This document shows positions 1 through 8,502 of a stretch of 64,000 nucleotides of DNA, in pieces (position 1 is the stretch's first letter; every line of letters begins with the position of its first letter). The position numbers and the translations under genes are program-made. The notes beneath the pieces are model-generated. The model worked only from the letters and a program-made list of their open reading frames with translations, did not search any database and was not told where the DNA came from. This DNA comes from Candidatus Thiothrix sulfatifontis (GTDB lineage Bacteria > Pseudomonadota > Gammaproteobacteria > Thiotrichales > Thiotrichaceae): the NCBI GenBank assembly GCA_022828425.1, contig CP094685.1:372001-436000 (forward strand), given 5' to 3'.

Positions 1-803
1 TTGGCTTCTTTCGCGGCGGCAACCGATTCCAAATCACCGAGTTCTAGCTTCGGCATTCCACAACACTGCTCTTTATCCAGCAACGTCACTGGAATGCCGT
101 TGATTTCAAATACCTTACGCAAATCATCGACGATATGCGGCTCGTTATAGTTGCCGTAGCACGTCGCAAAAATCGCCACTTTGCCCGTGGTACGCCCTGC
201 TGCCACCGCTTTGGATTCATCCAAAGTCTTGTAACGCGCCACACGGTCACGCCCTTTGTCGCTGTGGTAAGACGGTATTTTCGCTTGCGGATGCACACCC
301 AACACTTTGTCGAGTTGTTGACGGAAGGCGGGATTTTGATTCACTTTATTGACGATGCCCGCAACGACAGGAATCCCCGCCAACTTGCCGACCATATCCG
401 TAGAACTCAGTATCTTGTCGCGGAATTTTGTGTCGCCCTTCTTAAACTTCACCGCTTTGGCACGCAGCATCAGGTGTGGGAAGTCAATATTCCACTCATG
501 CGGCGGAATGTACGGGCATTTGGTCATGTAACACAGGTCGCACAGATAGCAATGATCCACGACCTGCCAATAATCTTTTTTGTCAACGCCATCCACTTCC
601 ATCGTCTTGGAATTGTCCACAAGATCAAACAGCGTGGGGAAGGAATTGCACAGGCTGACGCAACGGCGGCAACCGTGACACAGATCAAAGACGCGCTCCA
701 TTTCGTGCAGGACGGCATCTTCGTTATAAAATTCGGGGTTTTTCCAGTCGAGCGCGTGACGGGTGGGGGCTTGCAGGCTGCCTTCGCGTTTCGGGGTTGC
801 CAT
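1..803 (-). CDS. Iron-sulfur heterodisulfide-reductase-like protein (rubrerythrin partner), 3' end cut by window
   Basis: My translation of the minus strand gives an ORF that starts with ATG at 803 and runs off the window start. A GGAG sits about 10 bases upstream of the ATG. Near residues 40-50 and 80-90 are two ferredoxin-type cysteine clusters ([11 protein letters not shown] and [13 protein letters not shown]), and near residue 250 a CCG-type motif (CCGMP) like those of HdrB/GlpC subunits. This is the Fe-S oxidoreductase that commonly follows rubrerythrin genes in Proteobacteria and probably passes electrons in peroxide detoxification. It follows the rubrerythrin gene after 57 bases on the same strand, so the two are probably co-transcribed. 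A DUF3501 gene often comes next and would lie outside the window. The electron partner is unknown. Confidence 0.85.
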   Translation of the reverse strand, partial: MATPKREGSLQAPTRHALDWKNPEFYNEDAVLHEMERVFDLCHGCRRCVSLCNSFPTLFDLVDNSKTMEVDGVDKKDYWQVVDHCYLCDLCYMTKCPYIPPHEWNIDFPHLMLRAKAVKFKKGDTKFRDKILSSTDMVGKLAGIPVVAGIVNKVNQNPAFRQQLDKVLGVHPQAKIPSYHSDKGRDRVARYKTLDESKAVAAGRTTGKVAIFATCYGNYNEPHIVDDLRKVFEINGIPVTLLDKEQCCGMPKLELGDLESVAAAKEA

Positions 804-860
804 CTTAGTTATTCTCCGTTGGGGTGTGGAGGCGAACACGCATTCGCCTCCACTAAAGCC

Positions 861-1280
861 TTATGCGTCTAAACTGTCCAATGCCTTCTGGAAACGGTTA
901 GCGTGTGAACGCTCCGCTTTCGCCAACGTTTCAAACCAATCCGCGATTTCGTCGAAGCCTTCCGCACGCGCGTCTTTGGCCATGCCGGGGTACATGTCGG
1001 TGTATTCGTGGGTTTCACCCGCAATCGCCGATTTCAAGTTAGCCGCTGTCGGGCCAATCGGCAAGCCGGTCGCTGGATCGCCAGAAGCTTCCAAATATTC
1101 CAAGTGACCGTGTGCGTGACCCGTTTCGCCTTCCGCAGTAGAGCGGAATACCGCCGCGACATCGTTGTAGCCTTCCACGTCGGCTTTGGCTGCGAAATAC
1201 AAGTAACGGCGATTGGCTTGCGATTCACCCGCGAAGGCGTCTTTCAAATGCTGTTCTGTTCTACTTCCCTTCAATTCCAT
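861..1280 (-). CDS. Rubrerythrin, short form without rubredoxin domain
   Basis: The product is a 139-residue ferritin-like diiron protein. It shows the rubrerythrin ExxH-type helices ([12 protein letters not shown] near the N-terminus, [19 protein letters not shown], and [11 protein letters not shown] near the C-terminus). These should bind a diiron site that reduces hydrogen peroxide. It ends at ...LDSLDA with no CxxC pairs, so the C-terminal rubredoxin domain of classical rubrerythrins is absent. Electrons probably come from the Fe-S protein encoded next. Two ATGs lie side by side. The one at 1280 is preferred because GAGGAG then lies 6 bases upstream; a longer in-frame extension to 1379 has no support. 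A promoter-like pair lies just upstream. Confidence 0.93.
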   Translation of the reverse strand: MELKGSRTEQHLKDAFAGESQANRRYLYFAAKADVEGYNDVAAVFRSTAEGETGHAHGHLEYLEASGDPATGLPIGPTAANLKSAIAGETHEYTDMYPGMAKDARAEGFDEIADWFETLAKAERSHANRFQKALDSLDA

Positions 1281-1322
1281 CATGGACTCCTCAGTTGTAT
1301 GGTTGATTAAACGCTTTGTAGG

Positions 1323-1350
1323 ATTATACTCTAAGAGAAAGTAACGTCGA
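1323..1350 (-). promoter_or_regulatory. Candidate sigma-70 promoter for the rubrerythrin operon
   Basis: On the minus strand a perfect TATAAT (1328-1323) lies 16 bases downstream of TCGACG (1350-1345), which matches 4 of 6 bases of the -35 consensus. It sits 43 bases before the chosen rubrerythrin start. No peroxide-regulator palindrome was recognised. Confidence 0.5.
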
Positions 1351-1420
1351 TTTCCAATCGTATATTTTGAATGTTTCATTCGATTTAGCCAAATACCGCC
1401 CCCTTGAGGAGATGAGAAAC

Positions 1421-2560
1421 ATGAAAGTTGCCGCAGCCGTTTATACGCTTGCCTCCGTTGTAGTGTTGGCCTTAATGGTCATGCGCCCTGCCGTGAATAT
1501 TGACAGCCCGGCTCAAAAGGCAGTCAACACCCCAGCACCTGAAGCAGTAGCGAGCGAAGCCGTGCCGGTAACCATGCCAAGCGTCGCCCCCACTGCCGAC
1601 ACCGCGCCAATTGCCCCGGCGCCGATGCCCGTGCAGGAACCTGCGCCTGCTGTTATCGCGCCCGCGCCGCTAACGGTACCCGCGCCAGCGGCGCTAACAC
1701 CGCCGGTCATGCCGCCGCCCATGATGGACCCGATGCCCGCCGCGCCACCGGCACCCACTCCCCCTTCTGAGCCAAACCTCTCAGAAGAAAAAAAAAATGA
1801 TGTAACCCCGCCACCTGCGGCGAACAAACCCGCACCCGACGCTAACGCCATGCCGGATTACGCTCGCGAGCAACGCCTTGCGAGTGAAATCCGCGATACG
1901 ATTATGGATGGCGAGGTGATCAGCTTGAATGATGGCACCCAGAACTTCATGGGCATTCTGACAACGGCAGATCAACCGCGCGGCGCCGTTATCATTTTGC
2001 ACGGGCGCGGCTACCACCCCGATTGGGAAAATGTGGTGCACCCCTTGCGGGTAGGTTTAGTGGCTAAAGGCTGGACAACCCTGTCTTTGCAAATGCCCGT
2101 ATTAGCCAAAGAAGCCAAATACTACGATTACGTTCCACTGTTTGCCAATGCTGACAAGCGCATTGATGCGGGAATAGCCTTGCTGAAACAACGAGGCATC
2201 AGCAAAATTGTATTAGCCGCACACAGTTGCGGCGCACACATGGCCATGAACTGGGTAGACACCACCGGCGGAAACAATCTTGCTGCTTATGTAGGCATGG
2301 GCATGGGGGCAACTGATGAGGGACAAGAATTGCTGCACCCGTTCCCGCTGGATAAATTATCCGTACCCGTTTTGGATGTGTATGGCGAAAAGGATTTTCC
2401 GCAAGTGATCAGCCTTGCCCCGGAGCGTCAAGCACTCATGCAACGTTCTGGCAATACGCATTCTAAACAAATGGTGTTACCCGATGCGGATCATGATTAC
2501 AAAGACAAAGGTGAAGCTCTCACCGCTGTGGTTGCCACTTGGCTGAATAGCCTGCCGTAA
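1421..2560 (+). CDS. DUF3530 family protein, membrane-anchored alpha/beta-hydrolase fold
   Basis: The product has 379 residues: an N-terminal hydrophobic anchor (about residues 2-22), a long Pro/Ala-rich low-complexity linker (about 30-135), and an alpha/beta-hydrolase domain of the DUF3530 family. The oxyanion region ILHGRGYHPDW, the nucleophile elbow AHSCG (Ser269) and a late Asp/His stretch (PDADHDY) are visible. The start at 1421 is chosen because GAGGAG lies 9 bases upstream; in-frame ATGs at 1412 and 1367 are badly placed relative to it. The linker suggests a periplasmic domain held away from the inner membrane. The substrate is unknown. The gene is convergent with the next one, and a hairpin terminator lies between them. 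Confidence 0.8.
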   Translation: MKVAAAVYTLASVVVLALMVMRPAVNIDSPAQKAVNTPAPEAVASEAVPVTMPSVAPTADTAPIAPAPMPVQEPAPAVIAPAPLTVPAPAALTPPVMPPPMMDPMPAAPPAPTPPSEPNLSEEKKNDVTPPPAANKPAPDANAMPDYAREQRLASEIRDTIMDGEVISLNDGTQNFMGILTTADQPRGAVIILHGRGYHPDWENVVHPLRVGLVAKGWTTLSLQMPVLAKEAKYYDYVPLFANADKRIDAGIALLKQRGISKIVLAAHSCGAHMAMNWVDTTGGNNLAAYVGMGMGATDEGQELLHPFPLDKLSVPVLDVYGEKDFPQVISLAPERQALMQRSGNTHSKQMVLPDADHDYKDKGEALTAVVATWLNSLP

Positions 2561-2576
2561 GCGCGTTACTTAAATG

Positions 2577-2607
2577 AAAAAGGCCACTATTAATAGCGGC
2601 CTTTTTT
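2577..2607. terminator. Bidirectional Rho-independent terminator
   Basis: AAAAGGCC and GGCCTTTT arms flank CTATT/AATAG, making a long stem with an A-run on the left and a T-run on the right. It lies between two convergent genes and can serve both. Confidence 0.85.
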
Positions 2608-2618
2608 GAAGGGGCAAT

Positions 2619-3218
2619 TTAAGAATAAGCGGGTTTGCAGGCACCCGGAATGCGTCCAAAACCGACCAGCCTATTGGCCCAATAACCTTCCAGCTTATCG
2701 GTAGTAATCGCTTTACCCGTGCGCGGTGCATGGACGAATTTTTCATCGCCCAAATAAATACCGACATGGCTGATACGTTTACCACTGGTTTTGAAGAAAA
2801 CCAAGTCGCCTTTGCTGGCTTGATGCTTAGGGATTTTGATCGCTGATGCGTATTGATCCGCAGCGGTGCGTGGCAAAGAAACCCCAGCGCCTTGCTCAAA
2901 GGCAAACTGTGTTAAGCCACTGCAATCAAAGCCTGTTTTAGGACTTTCACCGCCGTAACGGTACATTTTGCCTTTTTGCTTTTCAGCGTTCCATACCACG
3001 CGATCTAACAGGCTAATATCCTGTGAGGCTTGAACAGGTATTTTCGTCACATTTGCCAATGTATTAGCACTATTCTTAGAATGGGCAAATTGTGCGGTAT
3101 ATACCTTGGCTTGTTCCGCTTCCGCAGTTTTAACGGTTTCAGAATTACAGCCAGCCAGTAACAATGCCACCGCCCCCAGACTTAACAGGATCAATGACTT
3201 CACACTAACACTACTCAT
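2619..3218 (-). CDS. NlpC/P60 family lipoprotein (cell-wall endopeptidase)
   Basis: The product has 199 residues. It begins with a lipoprotein signal whose lipobox LLAGC places the lipidated cysteine at residue 24. The C-terminal half is an NlpC/P60 domain, with the catalytic cysteine in GFDCSGLTQFAF, the histidine in SHVGIYLG and a further histidine in FVHAPRTG. Such enzymes cleave D-Glu/meso-diaminopimelate bonds in peptidoglycan stem peptides. The start at 3218 is preferred over the longer in-frame start at 3302 because the lipoprotein signal begins there and GAAGAG precedes it. The size matches MepS/Spr-like outer-membrane lipoproteins. Confidence 0.9.
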   Translation of the reverse strand: MSSVSVKSLILLSLGAVALLLAGCNSETVKTAEAEQAKVYTAQFAHSKNSANTLANVTKIPVQASQDISLLDRVVWNAEKQKGKMYRYGGESPKTGFDCSGLTQFAFEQGAGVSLPRTAADQYASAIKIPKHQASKGDLVFFKTSGKRISHVGIYLGDEKFVHAPRTGKAITTDKLEGYWANRLVGFGRIPGACKPAYS

Positions 3219-3270
3219 AATCTCTTCTACAACCTTTCTTGCGTTCTCTACATATAGAACAATAGTTTTG

Positions 3271-3305
3271 TTTGTGATGTTTTTACACACTATAAACATC
3301 ACAAA
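3271..3305. repeat. Perfect 12-bp inverted repeat upstream of the NlpC/P60 gene
   Basis: TTTGTGATGTTT (3271-3282) and AAACATCACAAA (3294-3305) are exact reverse complements separated by 11 bases. The repeat lies 53-87 bases upstream of the lipoprotein start, a position expected for an operator or promoter-proximal hairpin. The arms contain TGTGA/TCACA as in CRP sites, but the spacing is too wide for a standard CRP site. Confidence 0.6.
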
Positions 3306-3398
3306 GCGAACGTTAGCAGAGTCTATGCACCAGAGACAACCTTCATGATCAATATTAGCTCAGATATACTATTGAATGTTTCAATTGTGCGGAGTCTA

Positions 3399-3428
3399 CC
3401 AATATGTTGCTAAATTGCAACATATTGG
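3399..3428. repeat. Perfect 12-bp inverted repeat with 6-base loop
   Basis: CCAATATGTTGC (3399-3410) and GCAACATATTGG (3417-3428) are exact reverse complements around TAAATT. The repeat lies in the gene-free stretch 3219-3515 between the 5' side of the lipoprotein gene and the 3' end of speD. No T-run follows on either strand, so a simple terminator is unlikely. I see no gene in this stretch. Confidence 0.6.
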
Positions 3429-3515
3429 CTCCAGATGATAATCAAACGCAATTAAACGACTAGGGAAAAACAGCCCGTAATTAGCACGTTAGCAGCGCCA
3501 TTACCGTGATAGTCA

Positions 3516-4334
3516 TCACAAACTGCCGGTGTTTCTGCCGTAGAAAATTTCTTTCATTTCCTTGCGCAATTGCATCTCAATTTGCTTAATGTCTTTTTCA
3601 AAATAATCATTTTTACCCAAACCAAACAAATAGTTATCCAGATCAAACTCTTTCAACATCATTTTAGTGTGAAAGATATTCTCCTGATAAACATTGACGT
3701 CTAGCATGGAATAATTGCGCTTTGTTTCAGGTGACAAGAAATTTTGGATAGAGTTGATCTTATGGTCGATGAAGTGCTTTTTACCCTTCACGTCACGGGT
3801 AAAACCGCGTACCCGATAGTCCATAATGACAATATCAGACTCCAAACTGTGTATTAAGTAATTCAATGCTTTCAACGGCGAGATGCGCCCACACGTGGAT
3901 ACATCAATGTCAGCACGGAAGGTACTAATACCATTATCGGGGTGACTTTCCGGGTAAGTGTGTACCGTCAAATGGCTTTTATCCAAATGCGCCACCACAT
4001 CTTCTGGGTAAGGTCCAGGACGTGCCGAAATCGATGCACTGATTTTTTCTTCTGATAAAACAGGCTCTTCCGATACCAAAATAGTGACGCTCGCGCCTTG
4101 GGGATCGTAATCCTGCCGTGCCACGTTCAAAATATTAGCACCAATAATGTCTGCCACATTGGTGAGAATGTTGGTCAAACGGTCGGCATTGTATTCTTCA
4201 TCAATGTACGCGAGGTATTCTTCACGGTGAGCCGGACTCCTTGCGTAGCAGATGTCGTAAATGTTAAAACTCAAGGTTTTCGTTAGGTTATTAAACCCAT
4301 GCAGGCGAATCTGCTTTTGATGACGCTCAACCAA
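3516..4334 (-). CDS. speD: S-adenosylmethionine decarboxylase proenzyme, E. coli type
   Basis: The 272-residue product matches the bacterial class 1A SpeD family (about 264 residues) along its whole length. It makes decarboxylated AdoMet, the aminopropyl donor for spermidine. The self-cleavage site is in [14 protein letters not shown]: Ser120 would become the pyruvoyl cofactor. Conserved blocks [22 protein letters not shown] and [11 protein letters not shown] follow. The start codon is TTG at 4334, chosen because no ATG lies upstream of the conserved LHGFNNLTK block and GAGGAT lies 8 bases before the TTG. No spermidine synthase gene is in the window. Confidence 0.96.
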   Translation of the reverse strand: MVERHQKQIRLHGFNNLTKTLSFNIYDICYARSPAHREEYLAYIDEEYNADRLTNILTNVADIIGANILNVARQDYDPQGASVTILVSEEPVLSEEKISASISARPGPYPEDVVAHLDKSHLTVHTYPESHPDNGISTFRADIDVSTCGRISPLKALNYLIHSLESDIVIMDYRVRGFTRDVKGKKHFIDHKINSIQNFLSPETKRNYSMLDVNVYQENIFHTKMMLKEFDLDNYLFGLGKNDYFEKDIKQIEMQLRKEMKEIFYGRNTGSL

Positions 4335-4449
4335 TTCTGATCATCCTCTTTGTCTGGCGTAGCATAAAAAAATCCACCGATTGACCGACAATCGGTACGG
4401 GAATGAACTATGCAAAACTATGCCCCTGCGTGCAAGTGAAATAAATGCT

Positions 4450-4869
4450 TCACGGCGCTTCGTGCAACGCAAAATCGTGGGTAATCACCGCAGTTTTGCC
4501 TAACATAATGGATGCGGAGCAATATTTTTCAGCCGATAATTTCACCGCACGCTCGACTTTATCGGCAGCAAGGTTGCGTCCACTCACTTGGAAGTGCAGG
4601 TGGATGCGAGTGAAAACCTTGGGATCGGTATCTGCGCGTTCGGCTTCGATCTGCACTTCACAATCCATGACATGCTGTTTGGATTTCTGCAAAATCAACA
4701 CAATATCGAAAGACGCACAACCGCCCAAGCCCAGCAATAGCATTTCCATCGGACGCATTCCAAGGTTACGCCCCCCAAATTCGGGCGCACCATCCATTAC
4801 CACGGAATGCCCACTGCCGGATTCACCGACAAAACTCATATTATCCAACCATTTGACTCTGGCTTTCAC
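4450..4869 (-). CDS. OsmC family peroxiredoxin-like protein (YhfA type)
   Basis: The 139-residue product has the OsmC/Ohr fold pattern with two separated cysteines: one in GLGGCASFDI near residue 51 and one in SAEKYCSASIML near residue 117. In this family the pair reduces organic hydroperoxides using thiol donors. The motif RPMEMLLLGLGGC is typical of the YhfA branch. It stands alone, 115 bases after the speD start region on the same strand. Whether it is an active peroxidase cannot be told from sequence. Confidence 0.9.
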   Translation of the reverse strand: MKARVKWLDNMSFVGESGSGHSVVMDGAPEFGGRNLGMRPMEMLLLGLGGCASFDIVLILQKSKQHVMDCEVQIEAERADTDPKVFTRIHLHFQVSGRNLAADKVERAVKLSAEKYCSASIMLGKTAVITHDFALHEAP

Positions 4870-4994
4870 GTTTGACTCCCGTTGTGTTCAAAAGCAGATT
4901 CTAGCACAGTCCATAATTTGACTTAACTCACACGCTCCCCCTCGGTATTGTGATAGCCTGAAACGGAAACTTAATGAAAAAAGGAGCGTAACGA

Positions 4995-5237
4995 ATGTTT
5001 GGAGAATCTCACGATCTCGCGACCGAATTTCCCGAATACAAAGAGCAGATTCATCACCTGAAAATGAATGATCGGCACTTTGCTCGCCTATTTGAGGACT
5101 ACAACGAGGTGGACGCGCAATTGCATCGGATTGAACAAGAAATCGAAGTCCATGCTGACGAATTTGTCGAAAGCCTGAAGTTACAGCGTCTACACCTCAA
5201 AGATGAGCTGTACGGTATCTTGCAACAAAATACCTAA
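4995..5237 (+). CDS. DUF465 (YdcH-like) small coiled-coil protein
   Basis: The product is 80 residues and mostly charged helix, with the family pattern HHLKMNDRHFARLFEDYNEVD followed by an acidic heptad-like segment and LHLKDELYGIL. DUF465/YdcH proteins are common in Proteobacteria and their role is not established. AAGGAG lies just upstream of the ATG. The gene converges on gshB, with which it shares 4 bases. Confidence 0.9.
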   Translation: MFGESHDLATEFPEYKEQIHHLKMNDRHFARLFEDYNEVDAQLHRIEQEIEVHADEFVESLKLQRLHLKDELYGILQQNT

Positions 5238-6202
5238 ACGCCGTTTGCCAGCCTGCACTCAACCGCATCCCATAGCAGGCTGGCAATATTAGCCGCATAA
5301 ATCGTATCCAATTCGCGAATGCAGGTCGGGCTAGTAACATTTATCTCAGTCACGTAATCGCCGATCACGTCCAGCCCCACAAACAGCAACCCCATGTCCC
5401 GCAATACCGGCGCAATGCCAGCACAAATCGCAAATTCGCGTTCCGTCAAATCCACGCCCACGCCCGTACCGCCCGCCGCCAAATTCGCCCGCCCCTCGCC
5501 TTCCGCCGGAATTCGCGCCAATGCATGGGGGAACGGCTCGCCGTCGATCAGCAAAATGCGTTTATCACCCTGTTTGTATTCCGGCAAAAAGCGCTGTGCC
5601 ATCACCGTGCGCGTGCCATGCGCGGTAATCGCCTCCAGAATCACATTGCTATTCGGATCACCCTGTTTAATTTGGAAAATCATTGAACCGCCCATGCCGT
5701 CCAAGGGTTTCACCACAATGTGTTGCTGTTGCGCCAGAAATTCACGGATACGTGCCATATCGCGGGTCACACGGGTTGGTGGGCAATATTCAGGAAACCA
5801 CGCGGCAAACAATTTTTCATTGGCACTGCGAATACTCTCTGGGCGATTCACCACCAGCGTGCCGCGTTTTTGCACCAATTCCAGCAAATACGTGCTGTAA
5901 ATGTATTCCATATCAAACGGCGGATCTTTGCGCATTAACACCACCGGCAATTCATGCAGCGGCATGACCAGCGCTTCACCGAACGTAAACCAAGCACTGG
6001 GATCGTCCTTGACCGTCACCGGATTCATTTTGGCAAACACCACGCCATCATCCATAAACAAGTCGCCTTGCAGAATATGGAATAAGGGGCAACCCCGGCG
6101 CTGTGCTTCCAGCATCATCGCGAAGGTACTGTCTTTTTTAATGTTAATGCTGCTGATCGAATCCATCACGATGCCGATAGCGTAGGCGGGAATGGTGTTC
6201 AT
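5234..6202 (-). CDS. gshB: Glutathione synthase
   Basis: The 322-residue ATP-grasp enzyme joins gamma-glutamylcysteine to glycine. Length and motifs fit GshB: an N-terminal domain with MDSISSINIKKDSTFAMMLEAQ, the ATP-grasp segment with VKPLDGMGGSMIF near residues 160-175, and the metal/ATP-binding C-terminus with GLDVIGDYVTEINVTSPTCIREL. GGGAG precedes the ATG. It lies 36 bases downstream of gpsA on the same strand and is probably the last gene of the rhodanese-grxC-secB-gpsA transcript, which would tie glutathione supply to glutaredoxin. Confidence 0.97.
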   Translation of the reverse strand: MNTIPAYAIGIVMDSISSINIKKDSTFAMMLEAQRRGCPLFHILQGDLFMDDGVVFAKMNPVTVKDDPSAWFTFGEALVMPLHELPVVLMRKDPPFDMEYIYSTYLLELVQKRGTLVVNRPESIRSANEKLFAAWFPEYCPPTRVTRDMARIREFLAQQQHIVVKPLDGMGGSMIFQIKQGDPNSNVILEAITAHGTRTVMAQRFLPEYKQGDKRILLIDGEPFPHALARIPAEGEGRANLAAGGTGVGVDLTEREFAICAGIAPVLRDMGLLFVGLDVIGDYVTEINVTSPTCIRELDTIYAANIASLLWDAVECRLANGV

Positions 6203-6238
6203 GGGCGAACTCCCAATAAATAAACGTAAATTAAACGC

Positions 6239-7246
6239 TCAGAATTCCGCTTTCAAATCACGCGAAAGCAGTTCGTTGACCGCCTGTTTGGGCGGCAAAT
6301 GTTCGTAAAGAATGCGGTAAACTTGCTGGCAAATGGGCATTTCCACCCCGGCACGTTCGGCTAGTTTGCCGATGGAAAGCGCAGATTTCGCGCCTTCTAC
6401 CGCCTGACCGATTTCCGCAAGCGCCGCATCCCGGCTTTTGCCTTGACCAAGCGCCAAACCCAAACGCCGGTTGCGGGACTGGTTATCGGTGCAAGTCAGC
6501 ACCAAATCGCCGACACCAGCTAAGCCCATCAAGGTTTCAGGTTGTGCGCCGAGCTTTGCGCCCAACCGCATGATTTCCGCCAAGCCGCGTGTAACAATCG
6601 CCACCCGCGCATTCGCCCCGAAACCCAAACCGTCGGAAATGCCTGCCGCAATCGCCAAGACATTTTTTACCGCCCCGCCCAATTCCACGCCTAACACATC
6701 GTTACTGATGTAAGCGCGGTAATTTGCCGCACTAAACGCCGCAGCAACGGCTTGTGCCAAAGCAGGCTGATTGGCAGCCACGGTCATCGCGGTGGGCAGA
6801 CCACGCGCCACTTCAGCCGCAAAGGTGGGGCCAGACACCACGCCGTAAGCGCGGCATTGCGGCAATTCCTCTTCCAACACTTGATGCAGCAACTTGCCGG
6901 TTTCCAGCTCCAAGCCTTTGGTCGCCCACAGAACCGCATCAGCAGCGTTCAATAAGGGAGCTAATTTCCGCAACATTTCACGGAAAACATGGCTGGGAAC
7001 GACGACCAAATGGTAATCCGCAAACGCTGCCACCGTTGGCAAATCAGCGGAACACCGGAGCTTGTCAGGAAAAGCAATGCCCGGCAGGTAATGCGCATTT
7101 TCACGTTGCCGATTCAGGTTAGCAACGTGTGCAGGGTTAATATCCCACAGCAACACATCCAGCCCATTACGCGCCAATTGCAGCGCTAACGCCGTTCCCC
7201 ACGAGCCTGCACCGTAAACCGCGATGGACTGGATGCGTTCACTCAT
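6239..7246 (-). CDS. gpsA: NAD(P)-dependent glycerol-3-phosphate dehydrogenase
   Basis: The 335-residue enzyme reduces dihydroxyacetone phosphate to sn-glycerol-3-phosphate, the backbone for phospholipid synthesis. The Rossmann motif VYGAGSWGTALALQLA is at the N-terminus. The conserved KGLE and VSGPTFAAEVARGLPTA blocks and the catalytic lysine in GGAVKNVLAIAAG are present. The start overlaps the secB stop by 4 bases. The order grxC-secB-gpsA is the same as in E. coli. Confidence 0.97.
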   Translation of the reverse strand: MSERIQSIAVYGAGSWGTALALQLARNGLDVLLWDINPAHVANLNRQRENAHYLPGIAFPDKLRCSADLPTVAAFADYHLVVVPSHVFREMLRKLAPLLNAADAVLWATKGLELETGKLLHQVLEEELPQCRAYGVVSGPTFAAEVARGLPTAMTVAANQPALAQAVAAAFSAANYRAYISNDVLGVELGGAVKNVLAIAAGISDGLGFGANARVAIVTRGLAEIMRLGAKLGAQPETLMGLAGVGDLVLTCTDNQSRNRRLGLALGQGKSRDAALAEIGQAVEGAKSALSIGKLAERAGVEMPICQQVYRILYEHLPPKQAVNELLSRDLKAEF

Positions 7247-7698
7247 GCCGCGCCAGCTTTCGCTTGCTCTTCCTGTAAACGGCGAGCGTACAAGGCATCA
7301 AAATTGATCGGGGATAAGTGCAGTTCGGGGAAGCTGCCTTTAGAAACCATCCCCGCAATCACTTCCCGTGCATACGGGAACAAGATATTAGGGCAATAAG
7401 CCGCCAGCAAATGATTCAGTTGCTCTTGCGCATAACCTTGAATGAAGAACACCCCGGCCTGTTTGACTTCCACCAAAAACGCGGTTTTATCATCGCTTTT
7501 GACGGTAATGGTAATGAACAACTCCACTTCGTAGTTGTCATTAGCCAAGGTATTAACTTTAGTATTCAAGTCCAGATTGGTGTTGGGGTTCCACTCTTGG
7601 GTGAAAATCGCCGGTGAGTTGGGCGCTTCAAACGAAACATCCTTGATATAAATACGCTGAATAATAAATTGTTGTTCTTGTGGTTGAGCGTCGCTCAT
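7243..7698 (-). CDS. secB: Protein-export chaperone SecB
   Basis: The 151-residue cytosolic chaperone holds preproteins unfolded and delivers them to SecA. Length and sequence fit the family: the early block QRIYIKDVSFEAPNSPAIF, then ETITVK-like beta strands and the C-terminal segment CPNILFPYAREVIAGMVSKGSFPELHLSPINFDALY. GAGGGG precedes the ATG. It lies 20 bases after grxC and overlaps gpsA by 4 bases. Confidence 0.97.
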   Translation of the reverse strand: MSDAQPQEQQFIIQRIYIKDVSFEAPNSPAIFTQEWNPNTNLDLNTKVNTLANDNYEVELFITITVKSDDKTAFLVEVKQAGVFFIQGYAQEQLNHLLAAYCPNILFPYAREVIAGMVSKGSFPELHLSPINFDALYARRLQEEQAKAGAA

Positions 7699-7718
7699 AG
7701 CATACCCCTCTAATGGAT

Positions 7719-7982
7719 TTAAGGTTCAAACAGCAAGGCATCAAGCTTGCCAGCGCGGTCTAACGCCGCCATGTCATCATAGCCACCGATGGATAAATCA
7801 CCGATGAATATTTGCGGCACCGTGTCACGTTGACTGAGACGTTCCATCTCTGCCCACAGCGTTGCATCGCTGCCGACACTGATTTCTTCGTACTGAATGC
7901 CCTTGCGTTTGAGCAACATCCGCGCGCGTAAACAGTAGGGGCAAAATAGCGTGGCGTACATGCGTACTGGGCGTTGGTTCAT
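7719..7982 (-). CDS. grxC: Glutaredoxin 3
   Basis: The product is an 87-residue dithiol glutaredoxin with the active site CPYC (Cys14 and Cys17), the conserved TVPQIFIGDLSIGGYDDM block with cis-proline, and the GG motif for glutathione binding. It reduces disulfides and protein-glutathione mixed disulfides with glutathione. It overlaps the rhodanese gene by 4 bases, so the two are likely translationally coupled. Confidence 0.95.
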   Translation of the reverse strand: MNQRPVRMYATLFCPYCLRARMLLKRKGIQYEEISVGSDATLWAEMERLSQRDTVPQIFIGDLSIGGYDDMAALDRAGKLDALLFEP

Positions 7983-8404
7983 CGTTTAGTAACCGGAAGA
8001 TTGGCGGACTCCCAGGCCATGATGCCACCCGCCAGATTACTGACGTTCGCAAAACCTTCTTTGGTCATGACACTGCAAGCGTGCGCAGAACGGCTACCGC
8101 TGCGGCAATACACCAAAACAGGTTTGTTTTTAGCCTGCTCCAGCTCAACCAAGCGTTTCTTCAATTGCCCCAGTGGAATGTGCTTCGCACCTTTGATTTT
8201 TCCGGCGCTCACTTCGCTATCTTCGCGGACGTCGATGACCACTGAGCCGTCCTGATTCAGAATCTGCACCGCCTGAGTCGAATTAACTTGTTTGTATTTG
8301 CGGGTAAAACGACTGAACTCTGTCCAGACAATCATGCCAATAATAGCAACCAGCCCCATCACTAATGCGGGGTGATTACGGGCGAAAACAATATATTCTT
8401 CCAC
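7979..8404 (-). CDS. Membrane-anchored rhodanese-like sulfurtransferase (YibN type)
   Basis: The 141-residue product has one transmembrane segment (about residues 11-28) followed by a single rhodanese domain. The persulfide-forming cysteine is Cys100 in the loop LVYCRSGSRSA. Such enzymes move sulfane sulfur between thiols. It is the YibN homologue of the yibN-grxC-secB-gpsA arrangement. A sulfide-type ArsR regulator is encoded just upstream on the same strand, which suggests a link to sulfane-sulfur handling in this sulfur oxidiser (inference). Confidence 0.92.
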   Translation of the reverse strand: MEEYIVFARNHPALVMGLVAIIGMIVWTEFSRFTRKYKQVNSTQAVQILNQDGSVVIDVREDSEVSAGKIKGAKHIPLGQLKKRLVELEQAKNKPVLVYCRSGSRSAHACSVMTKEGFANVSNLAGGIMAWESANLPVTKR

Positions 8405-8502
8405 ATTAAACCCTTCAGCAACAAATAGTGCTTAAAGATATACAGGACGAGAGGGGAGGTAAACCCCTGAAAGCGGGATTTTGGTAATAGTCAGGCAGAT
8501 AT

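Noticed and set aside
135..872. Plus-strand open frame of 245 codons
   Set aside because: It lies antisense to the Fe-S protein, whose cysteine motifs are clear. Its translation has no family features and no ribosome site.
3271..3305. CRP operator
   Set aside because: TGTGA and TCACA are present but separated by far more than the six bases of a CRP site.
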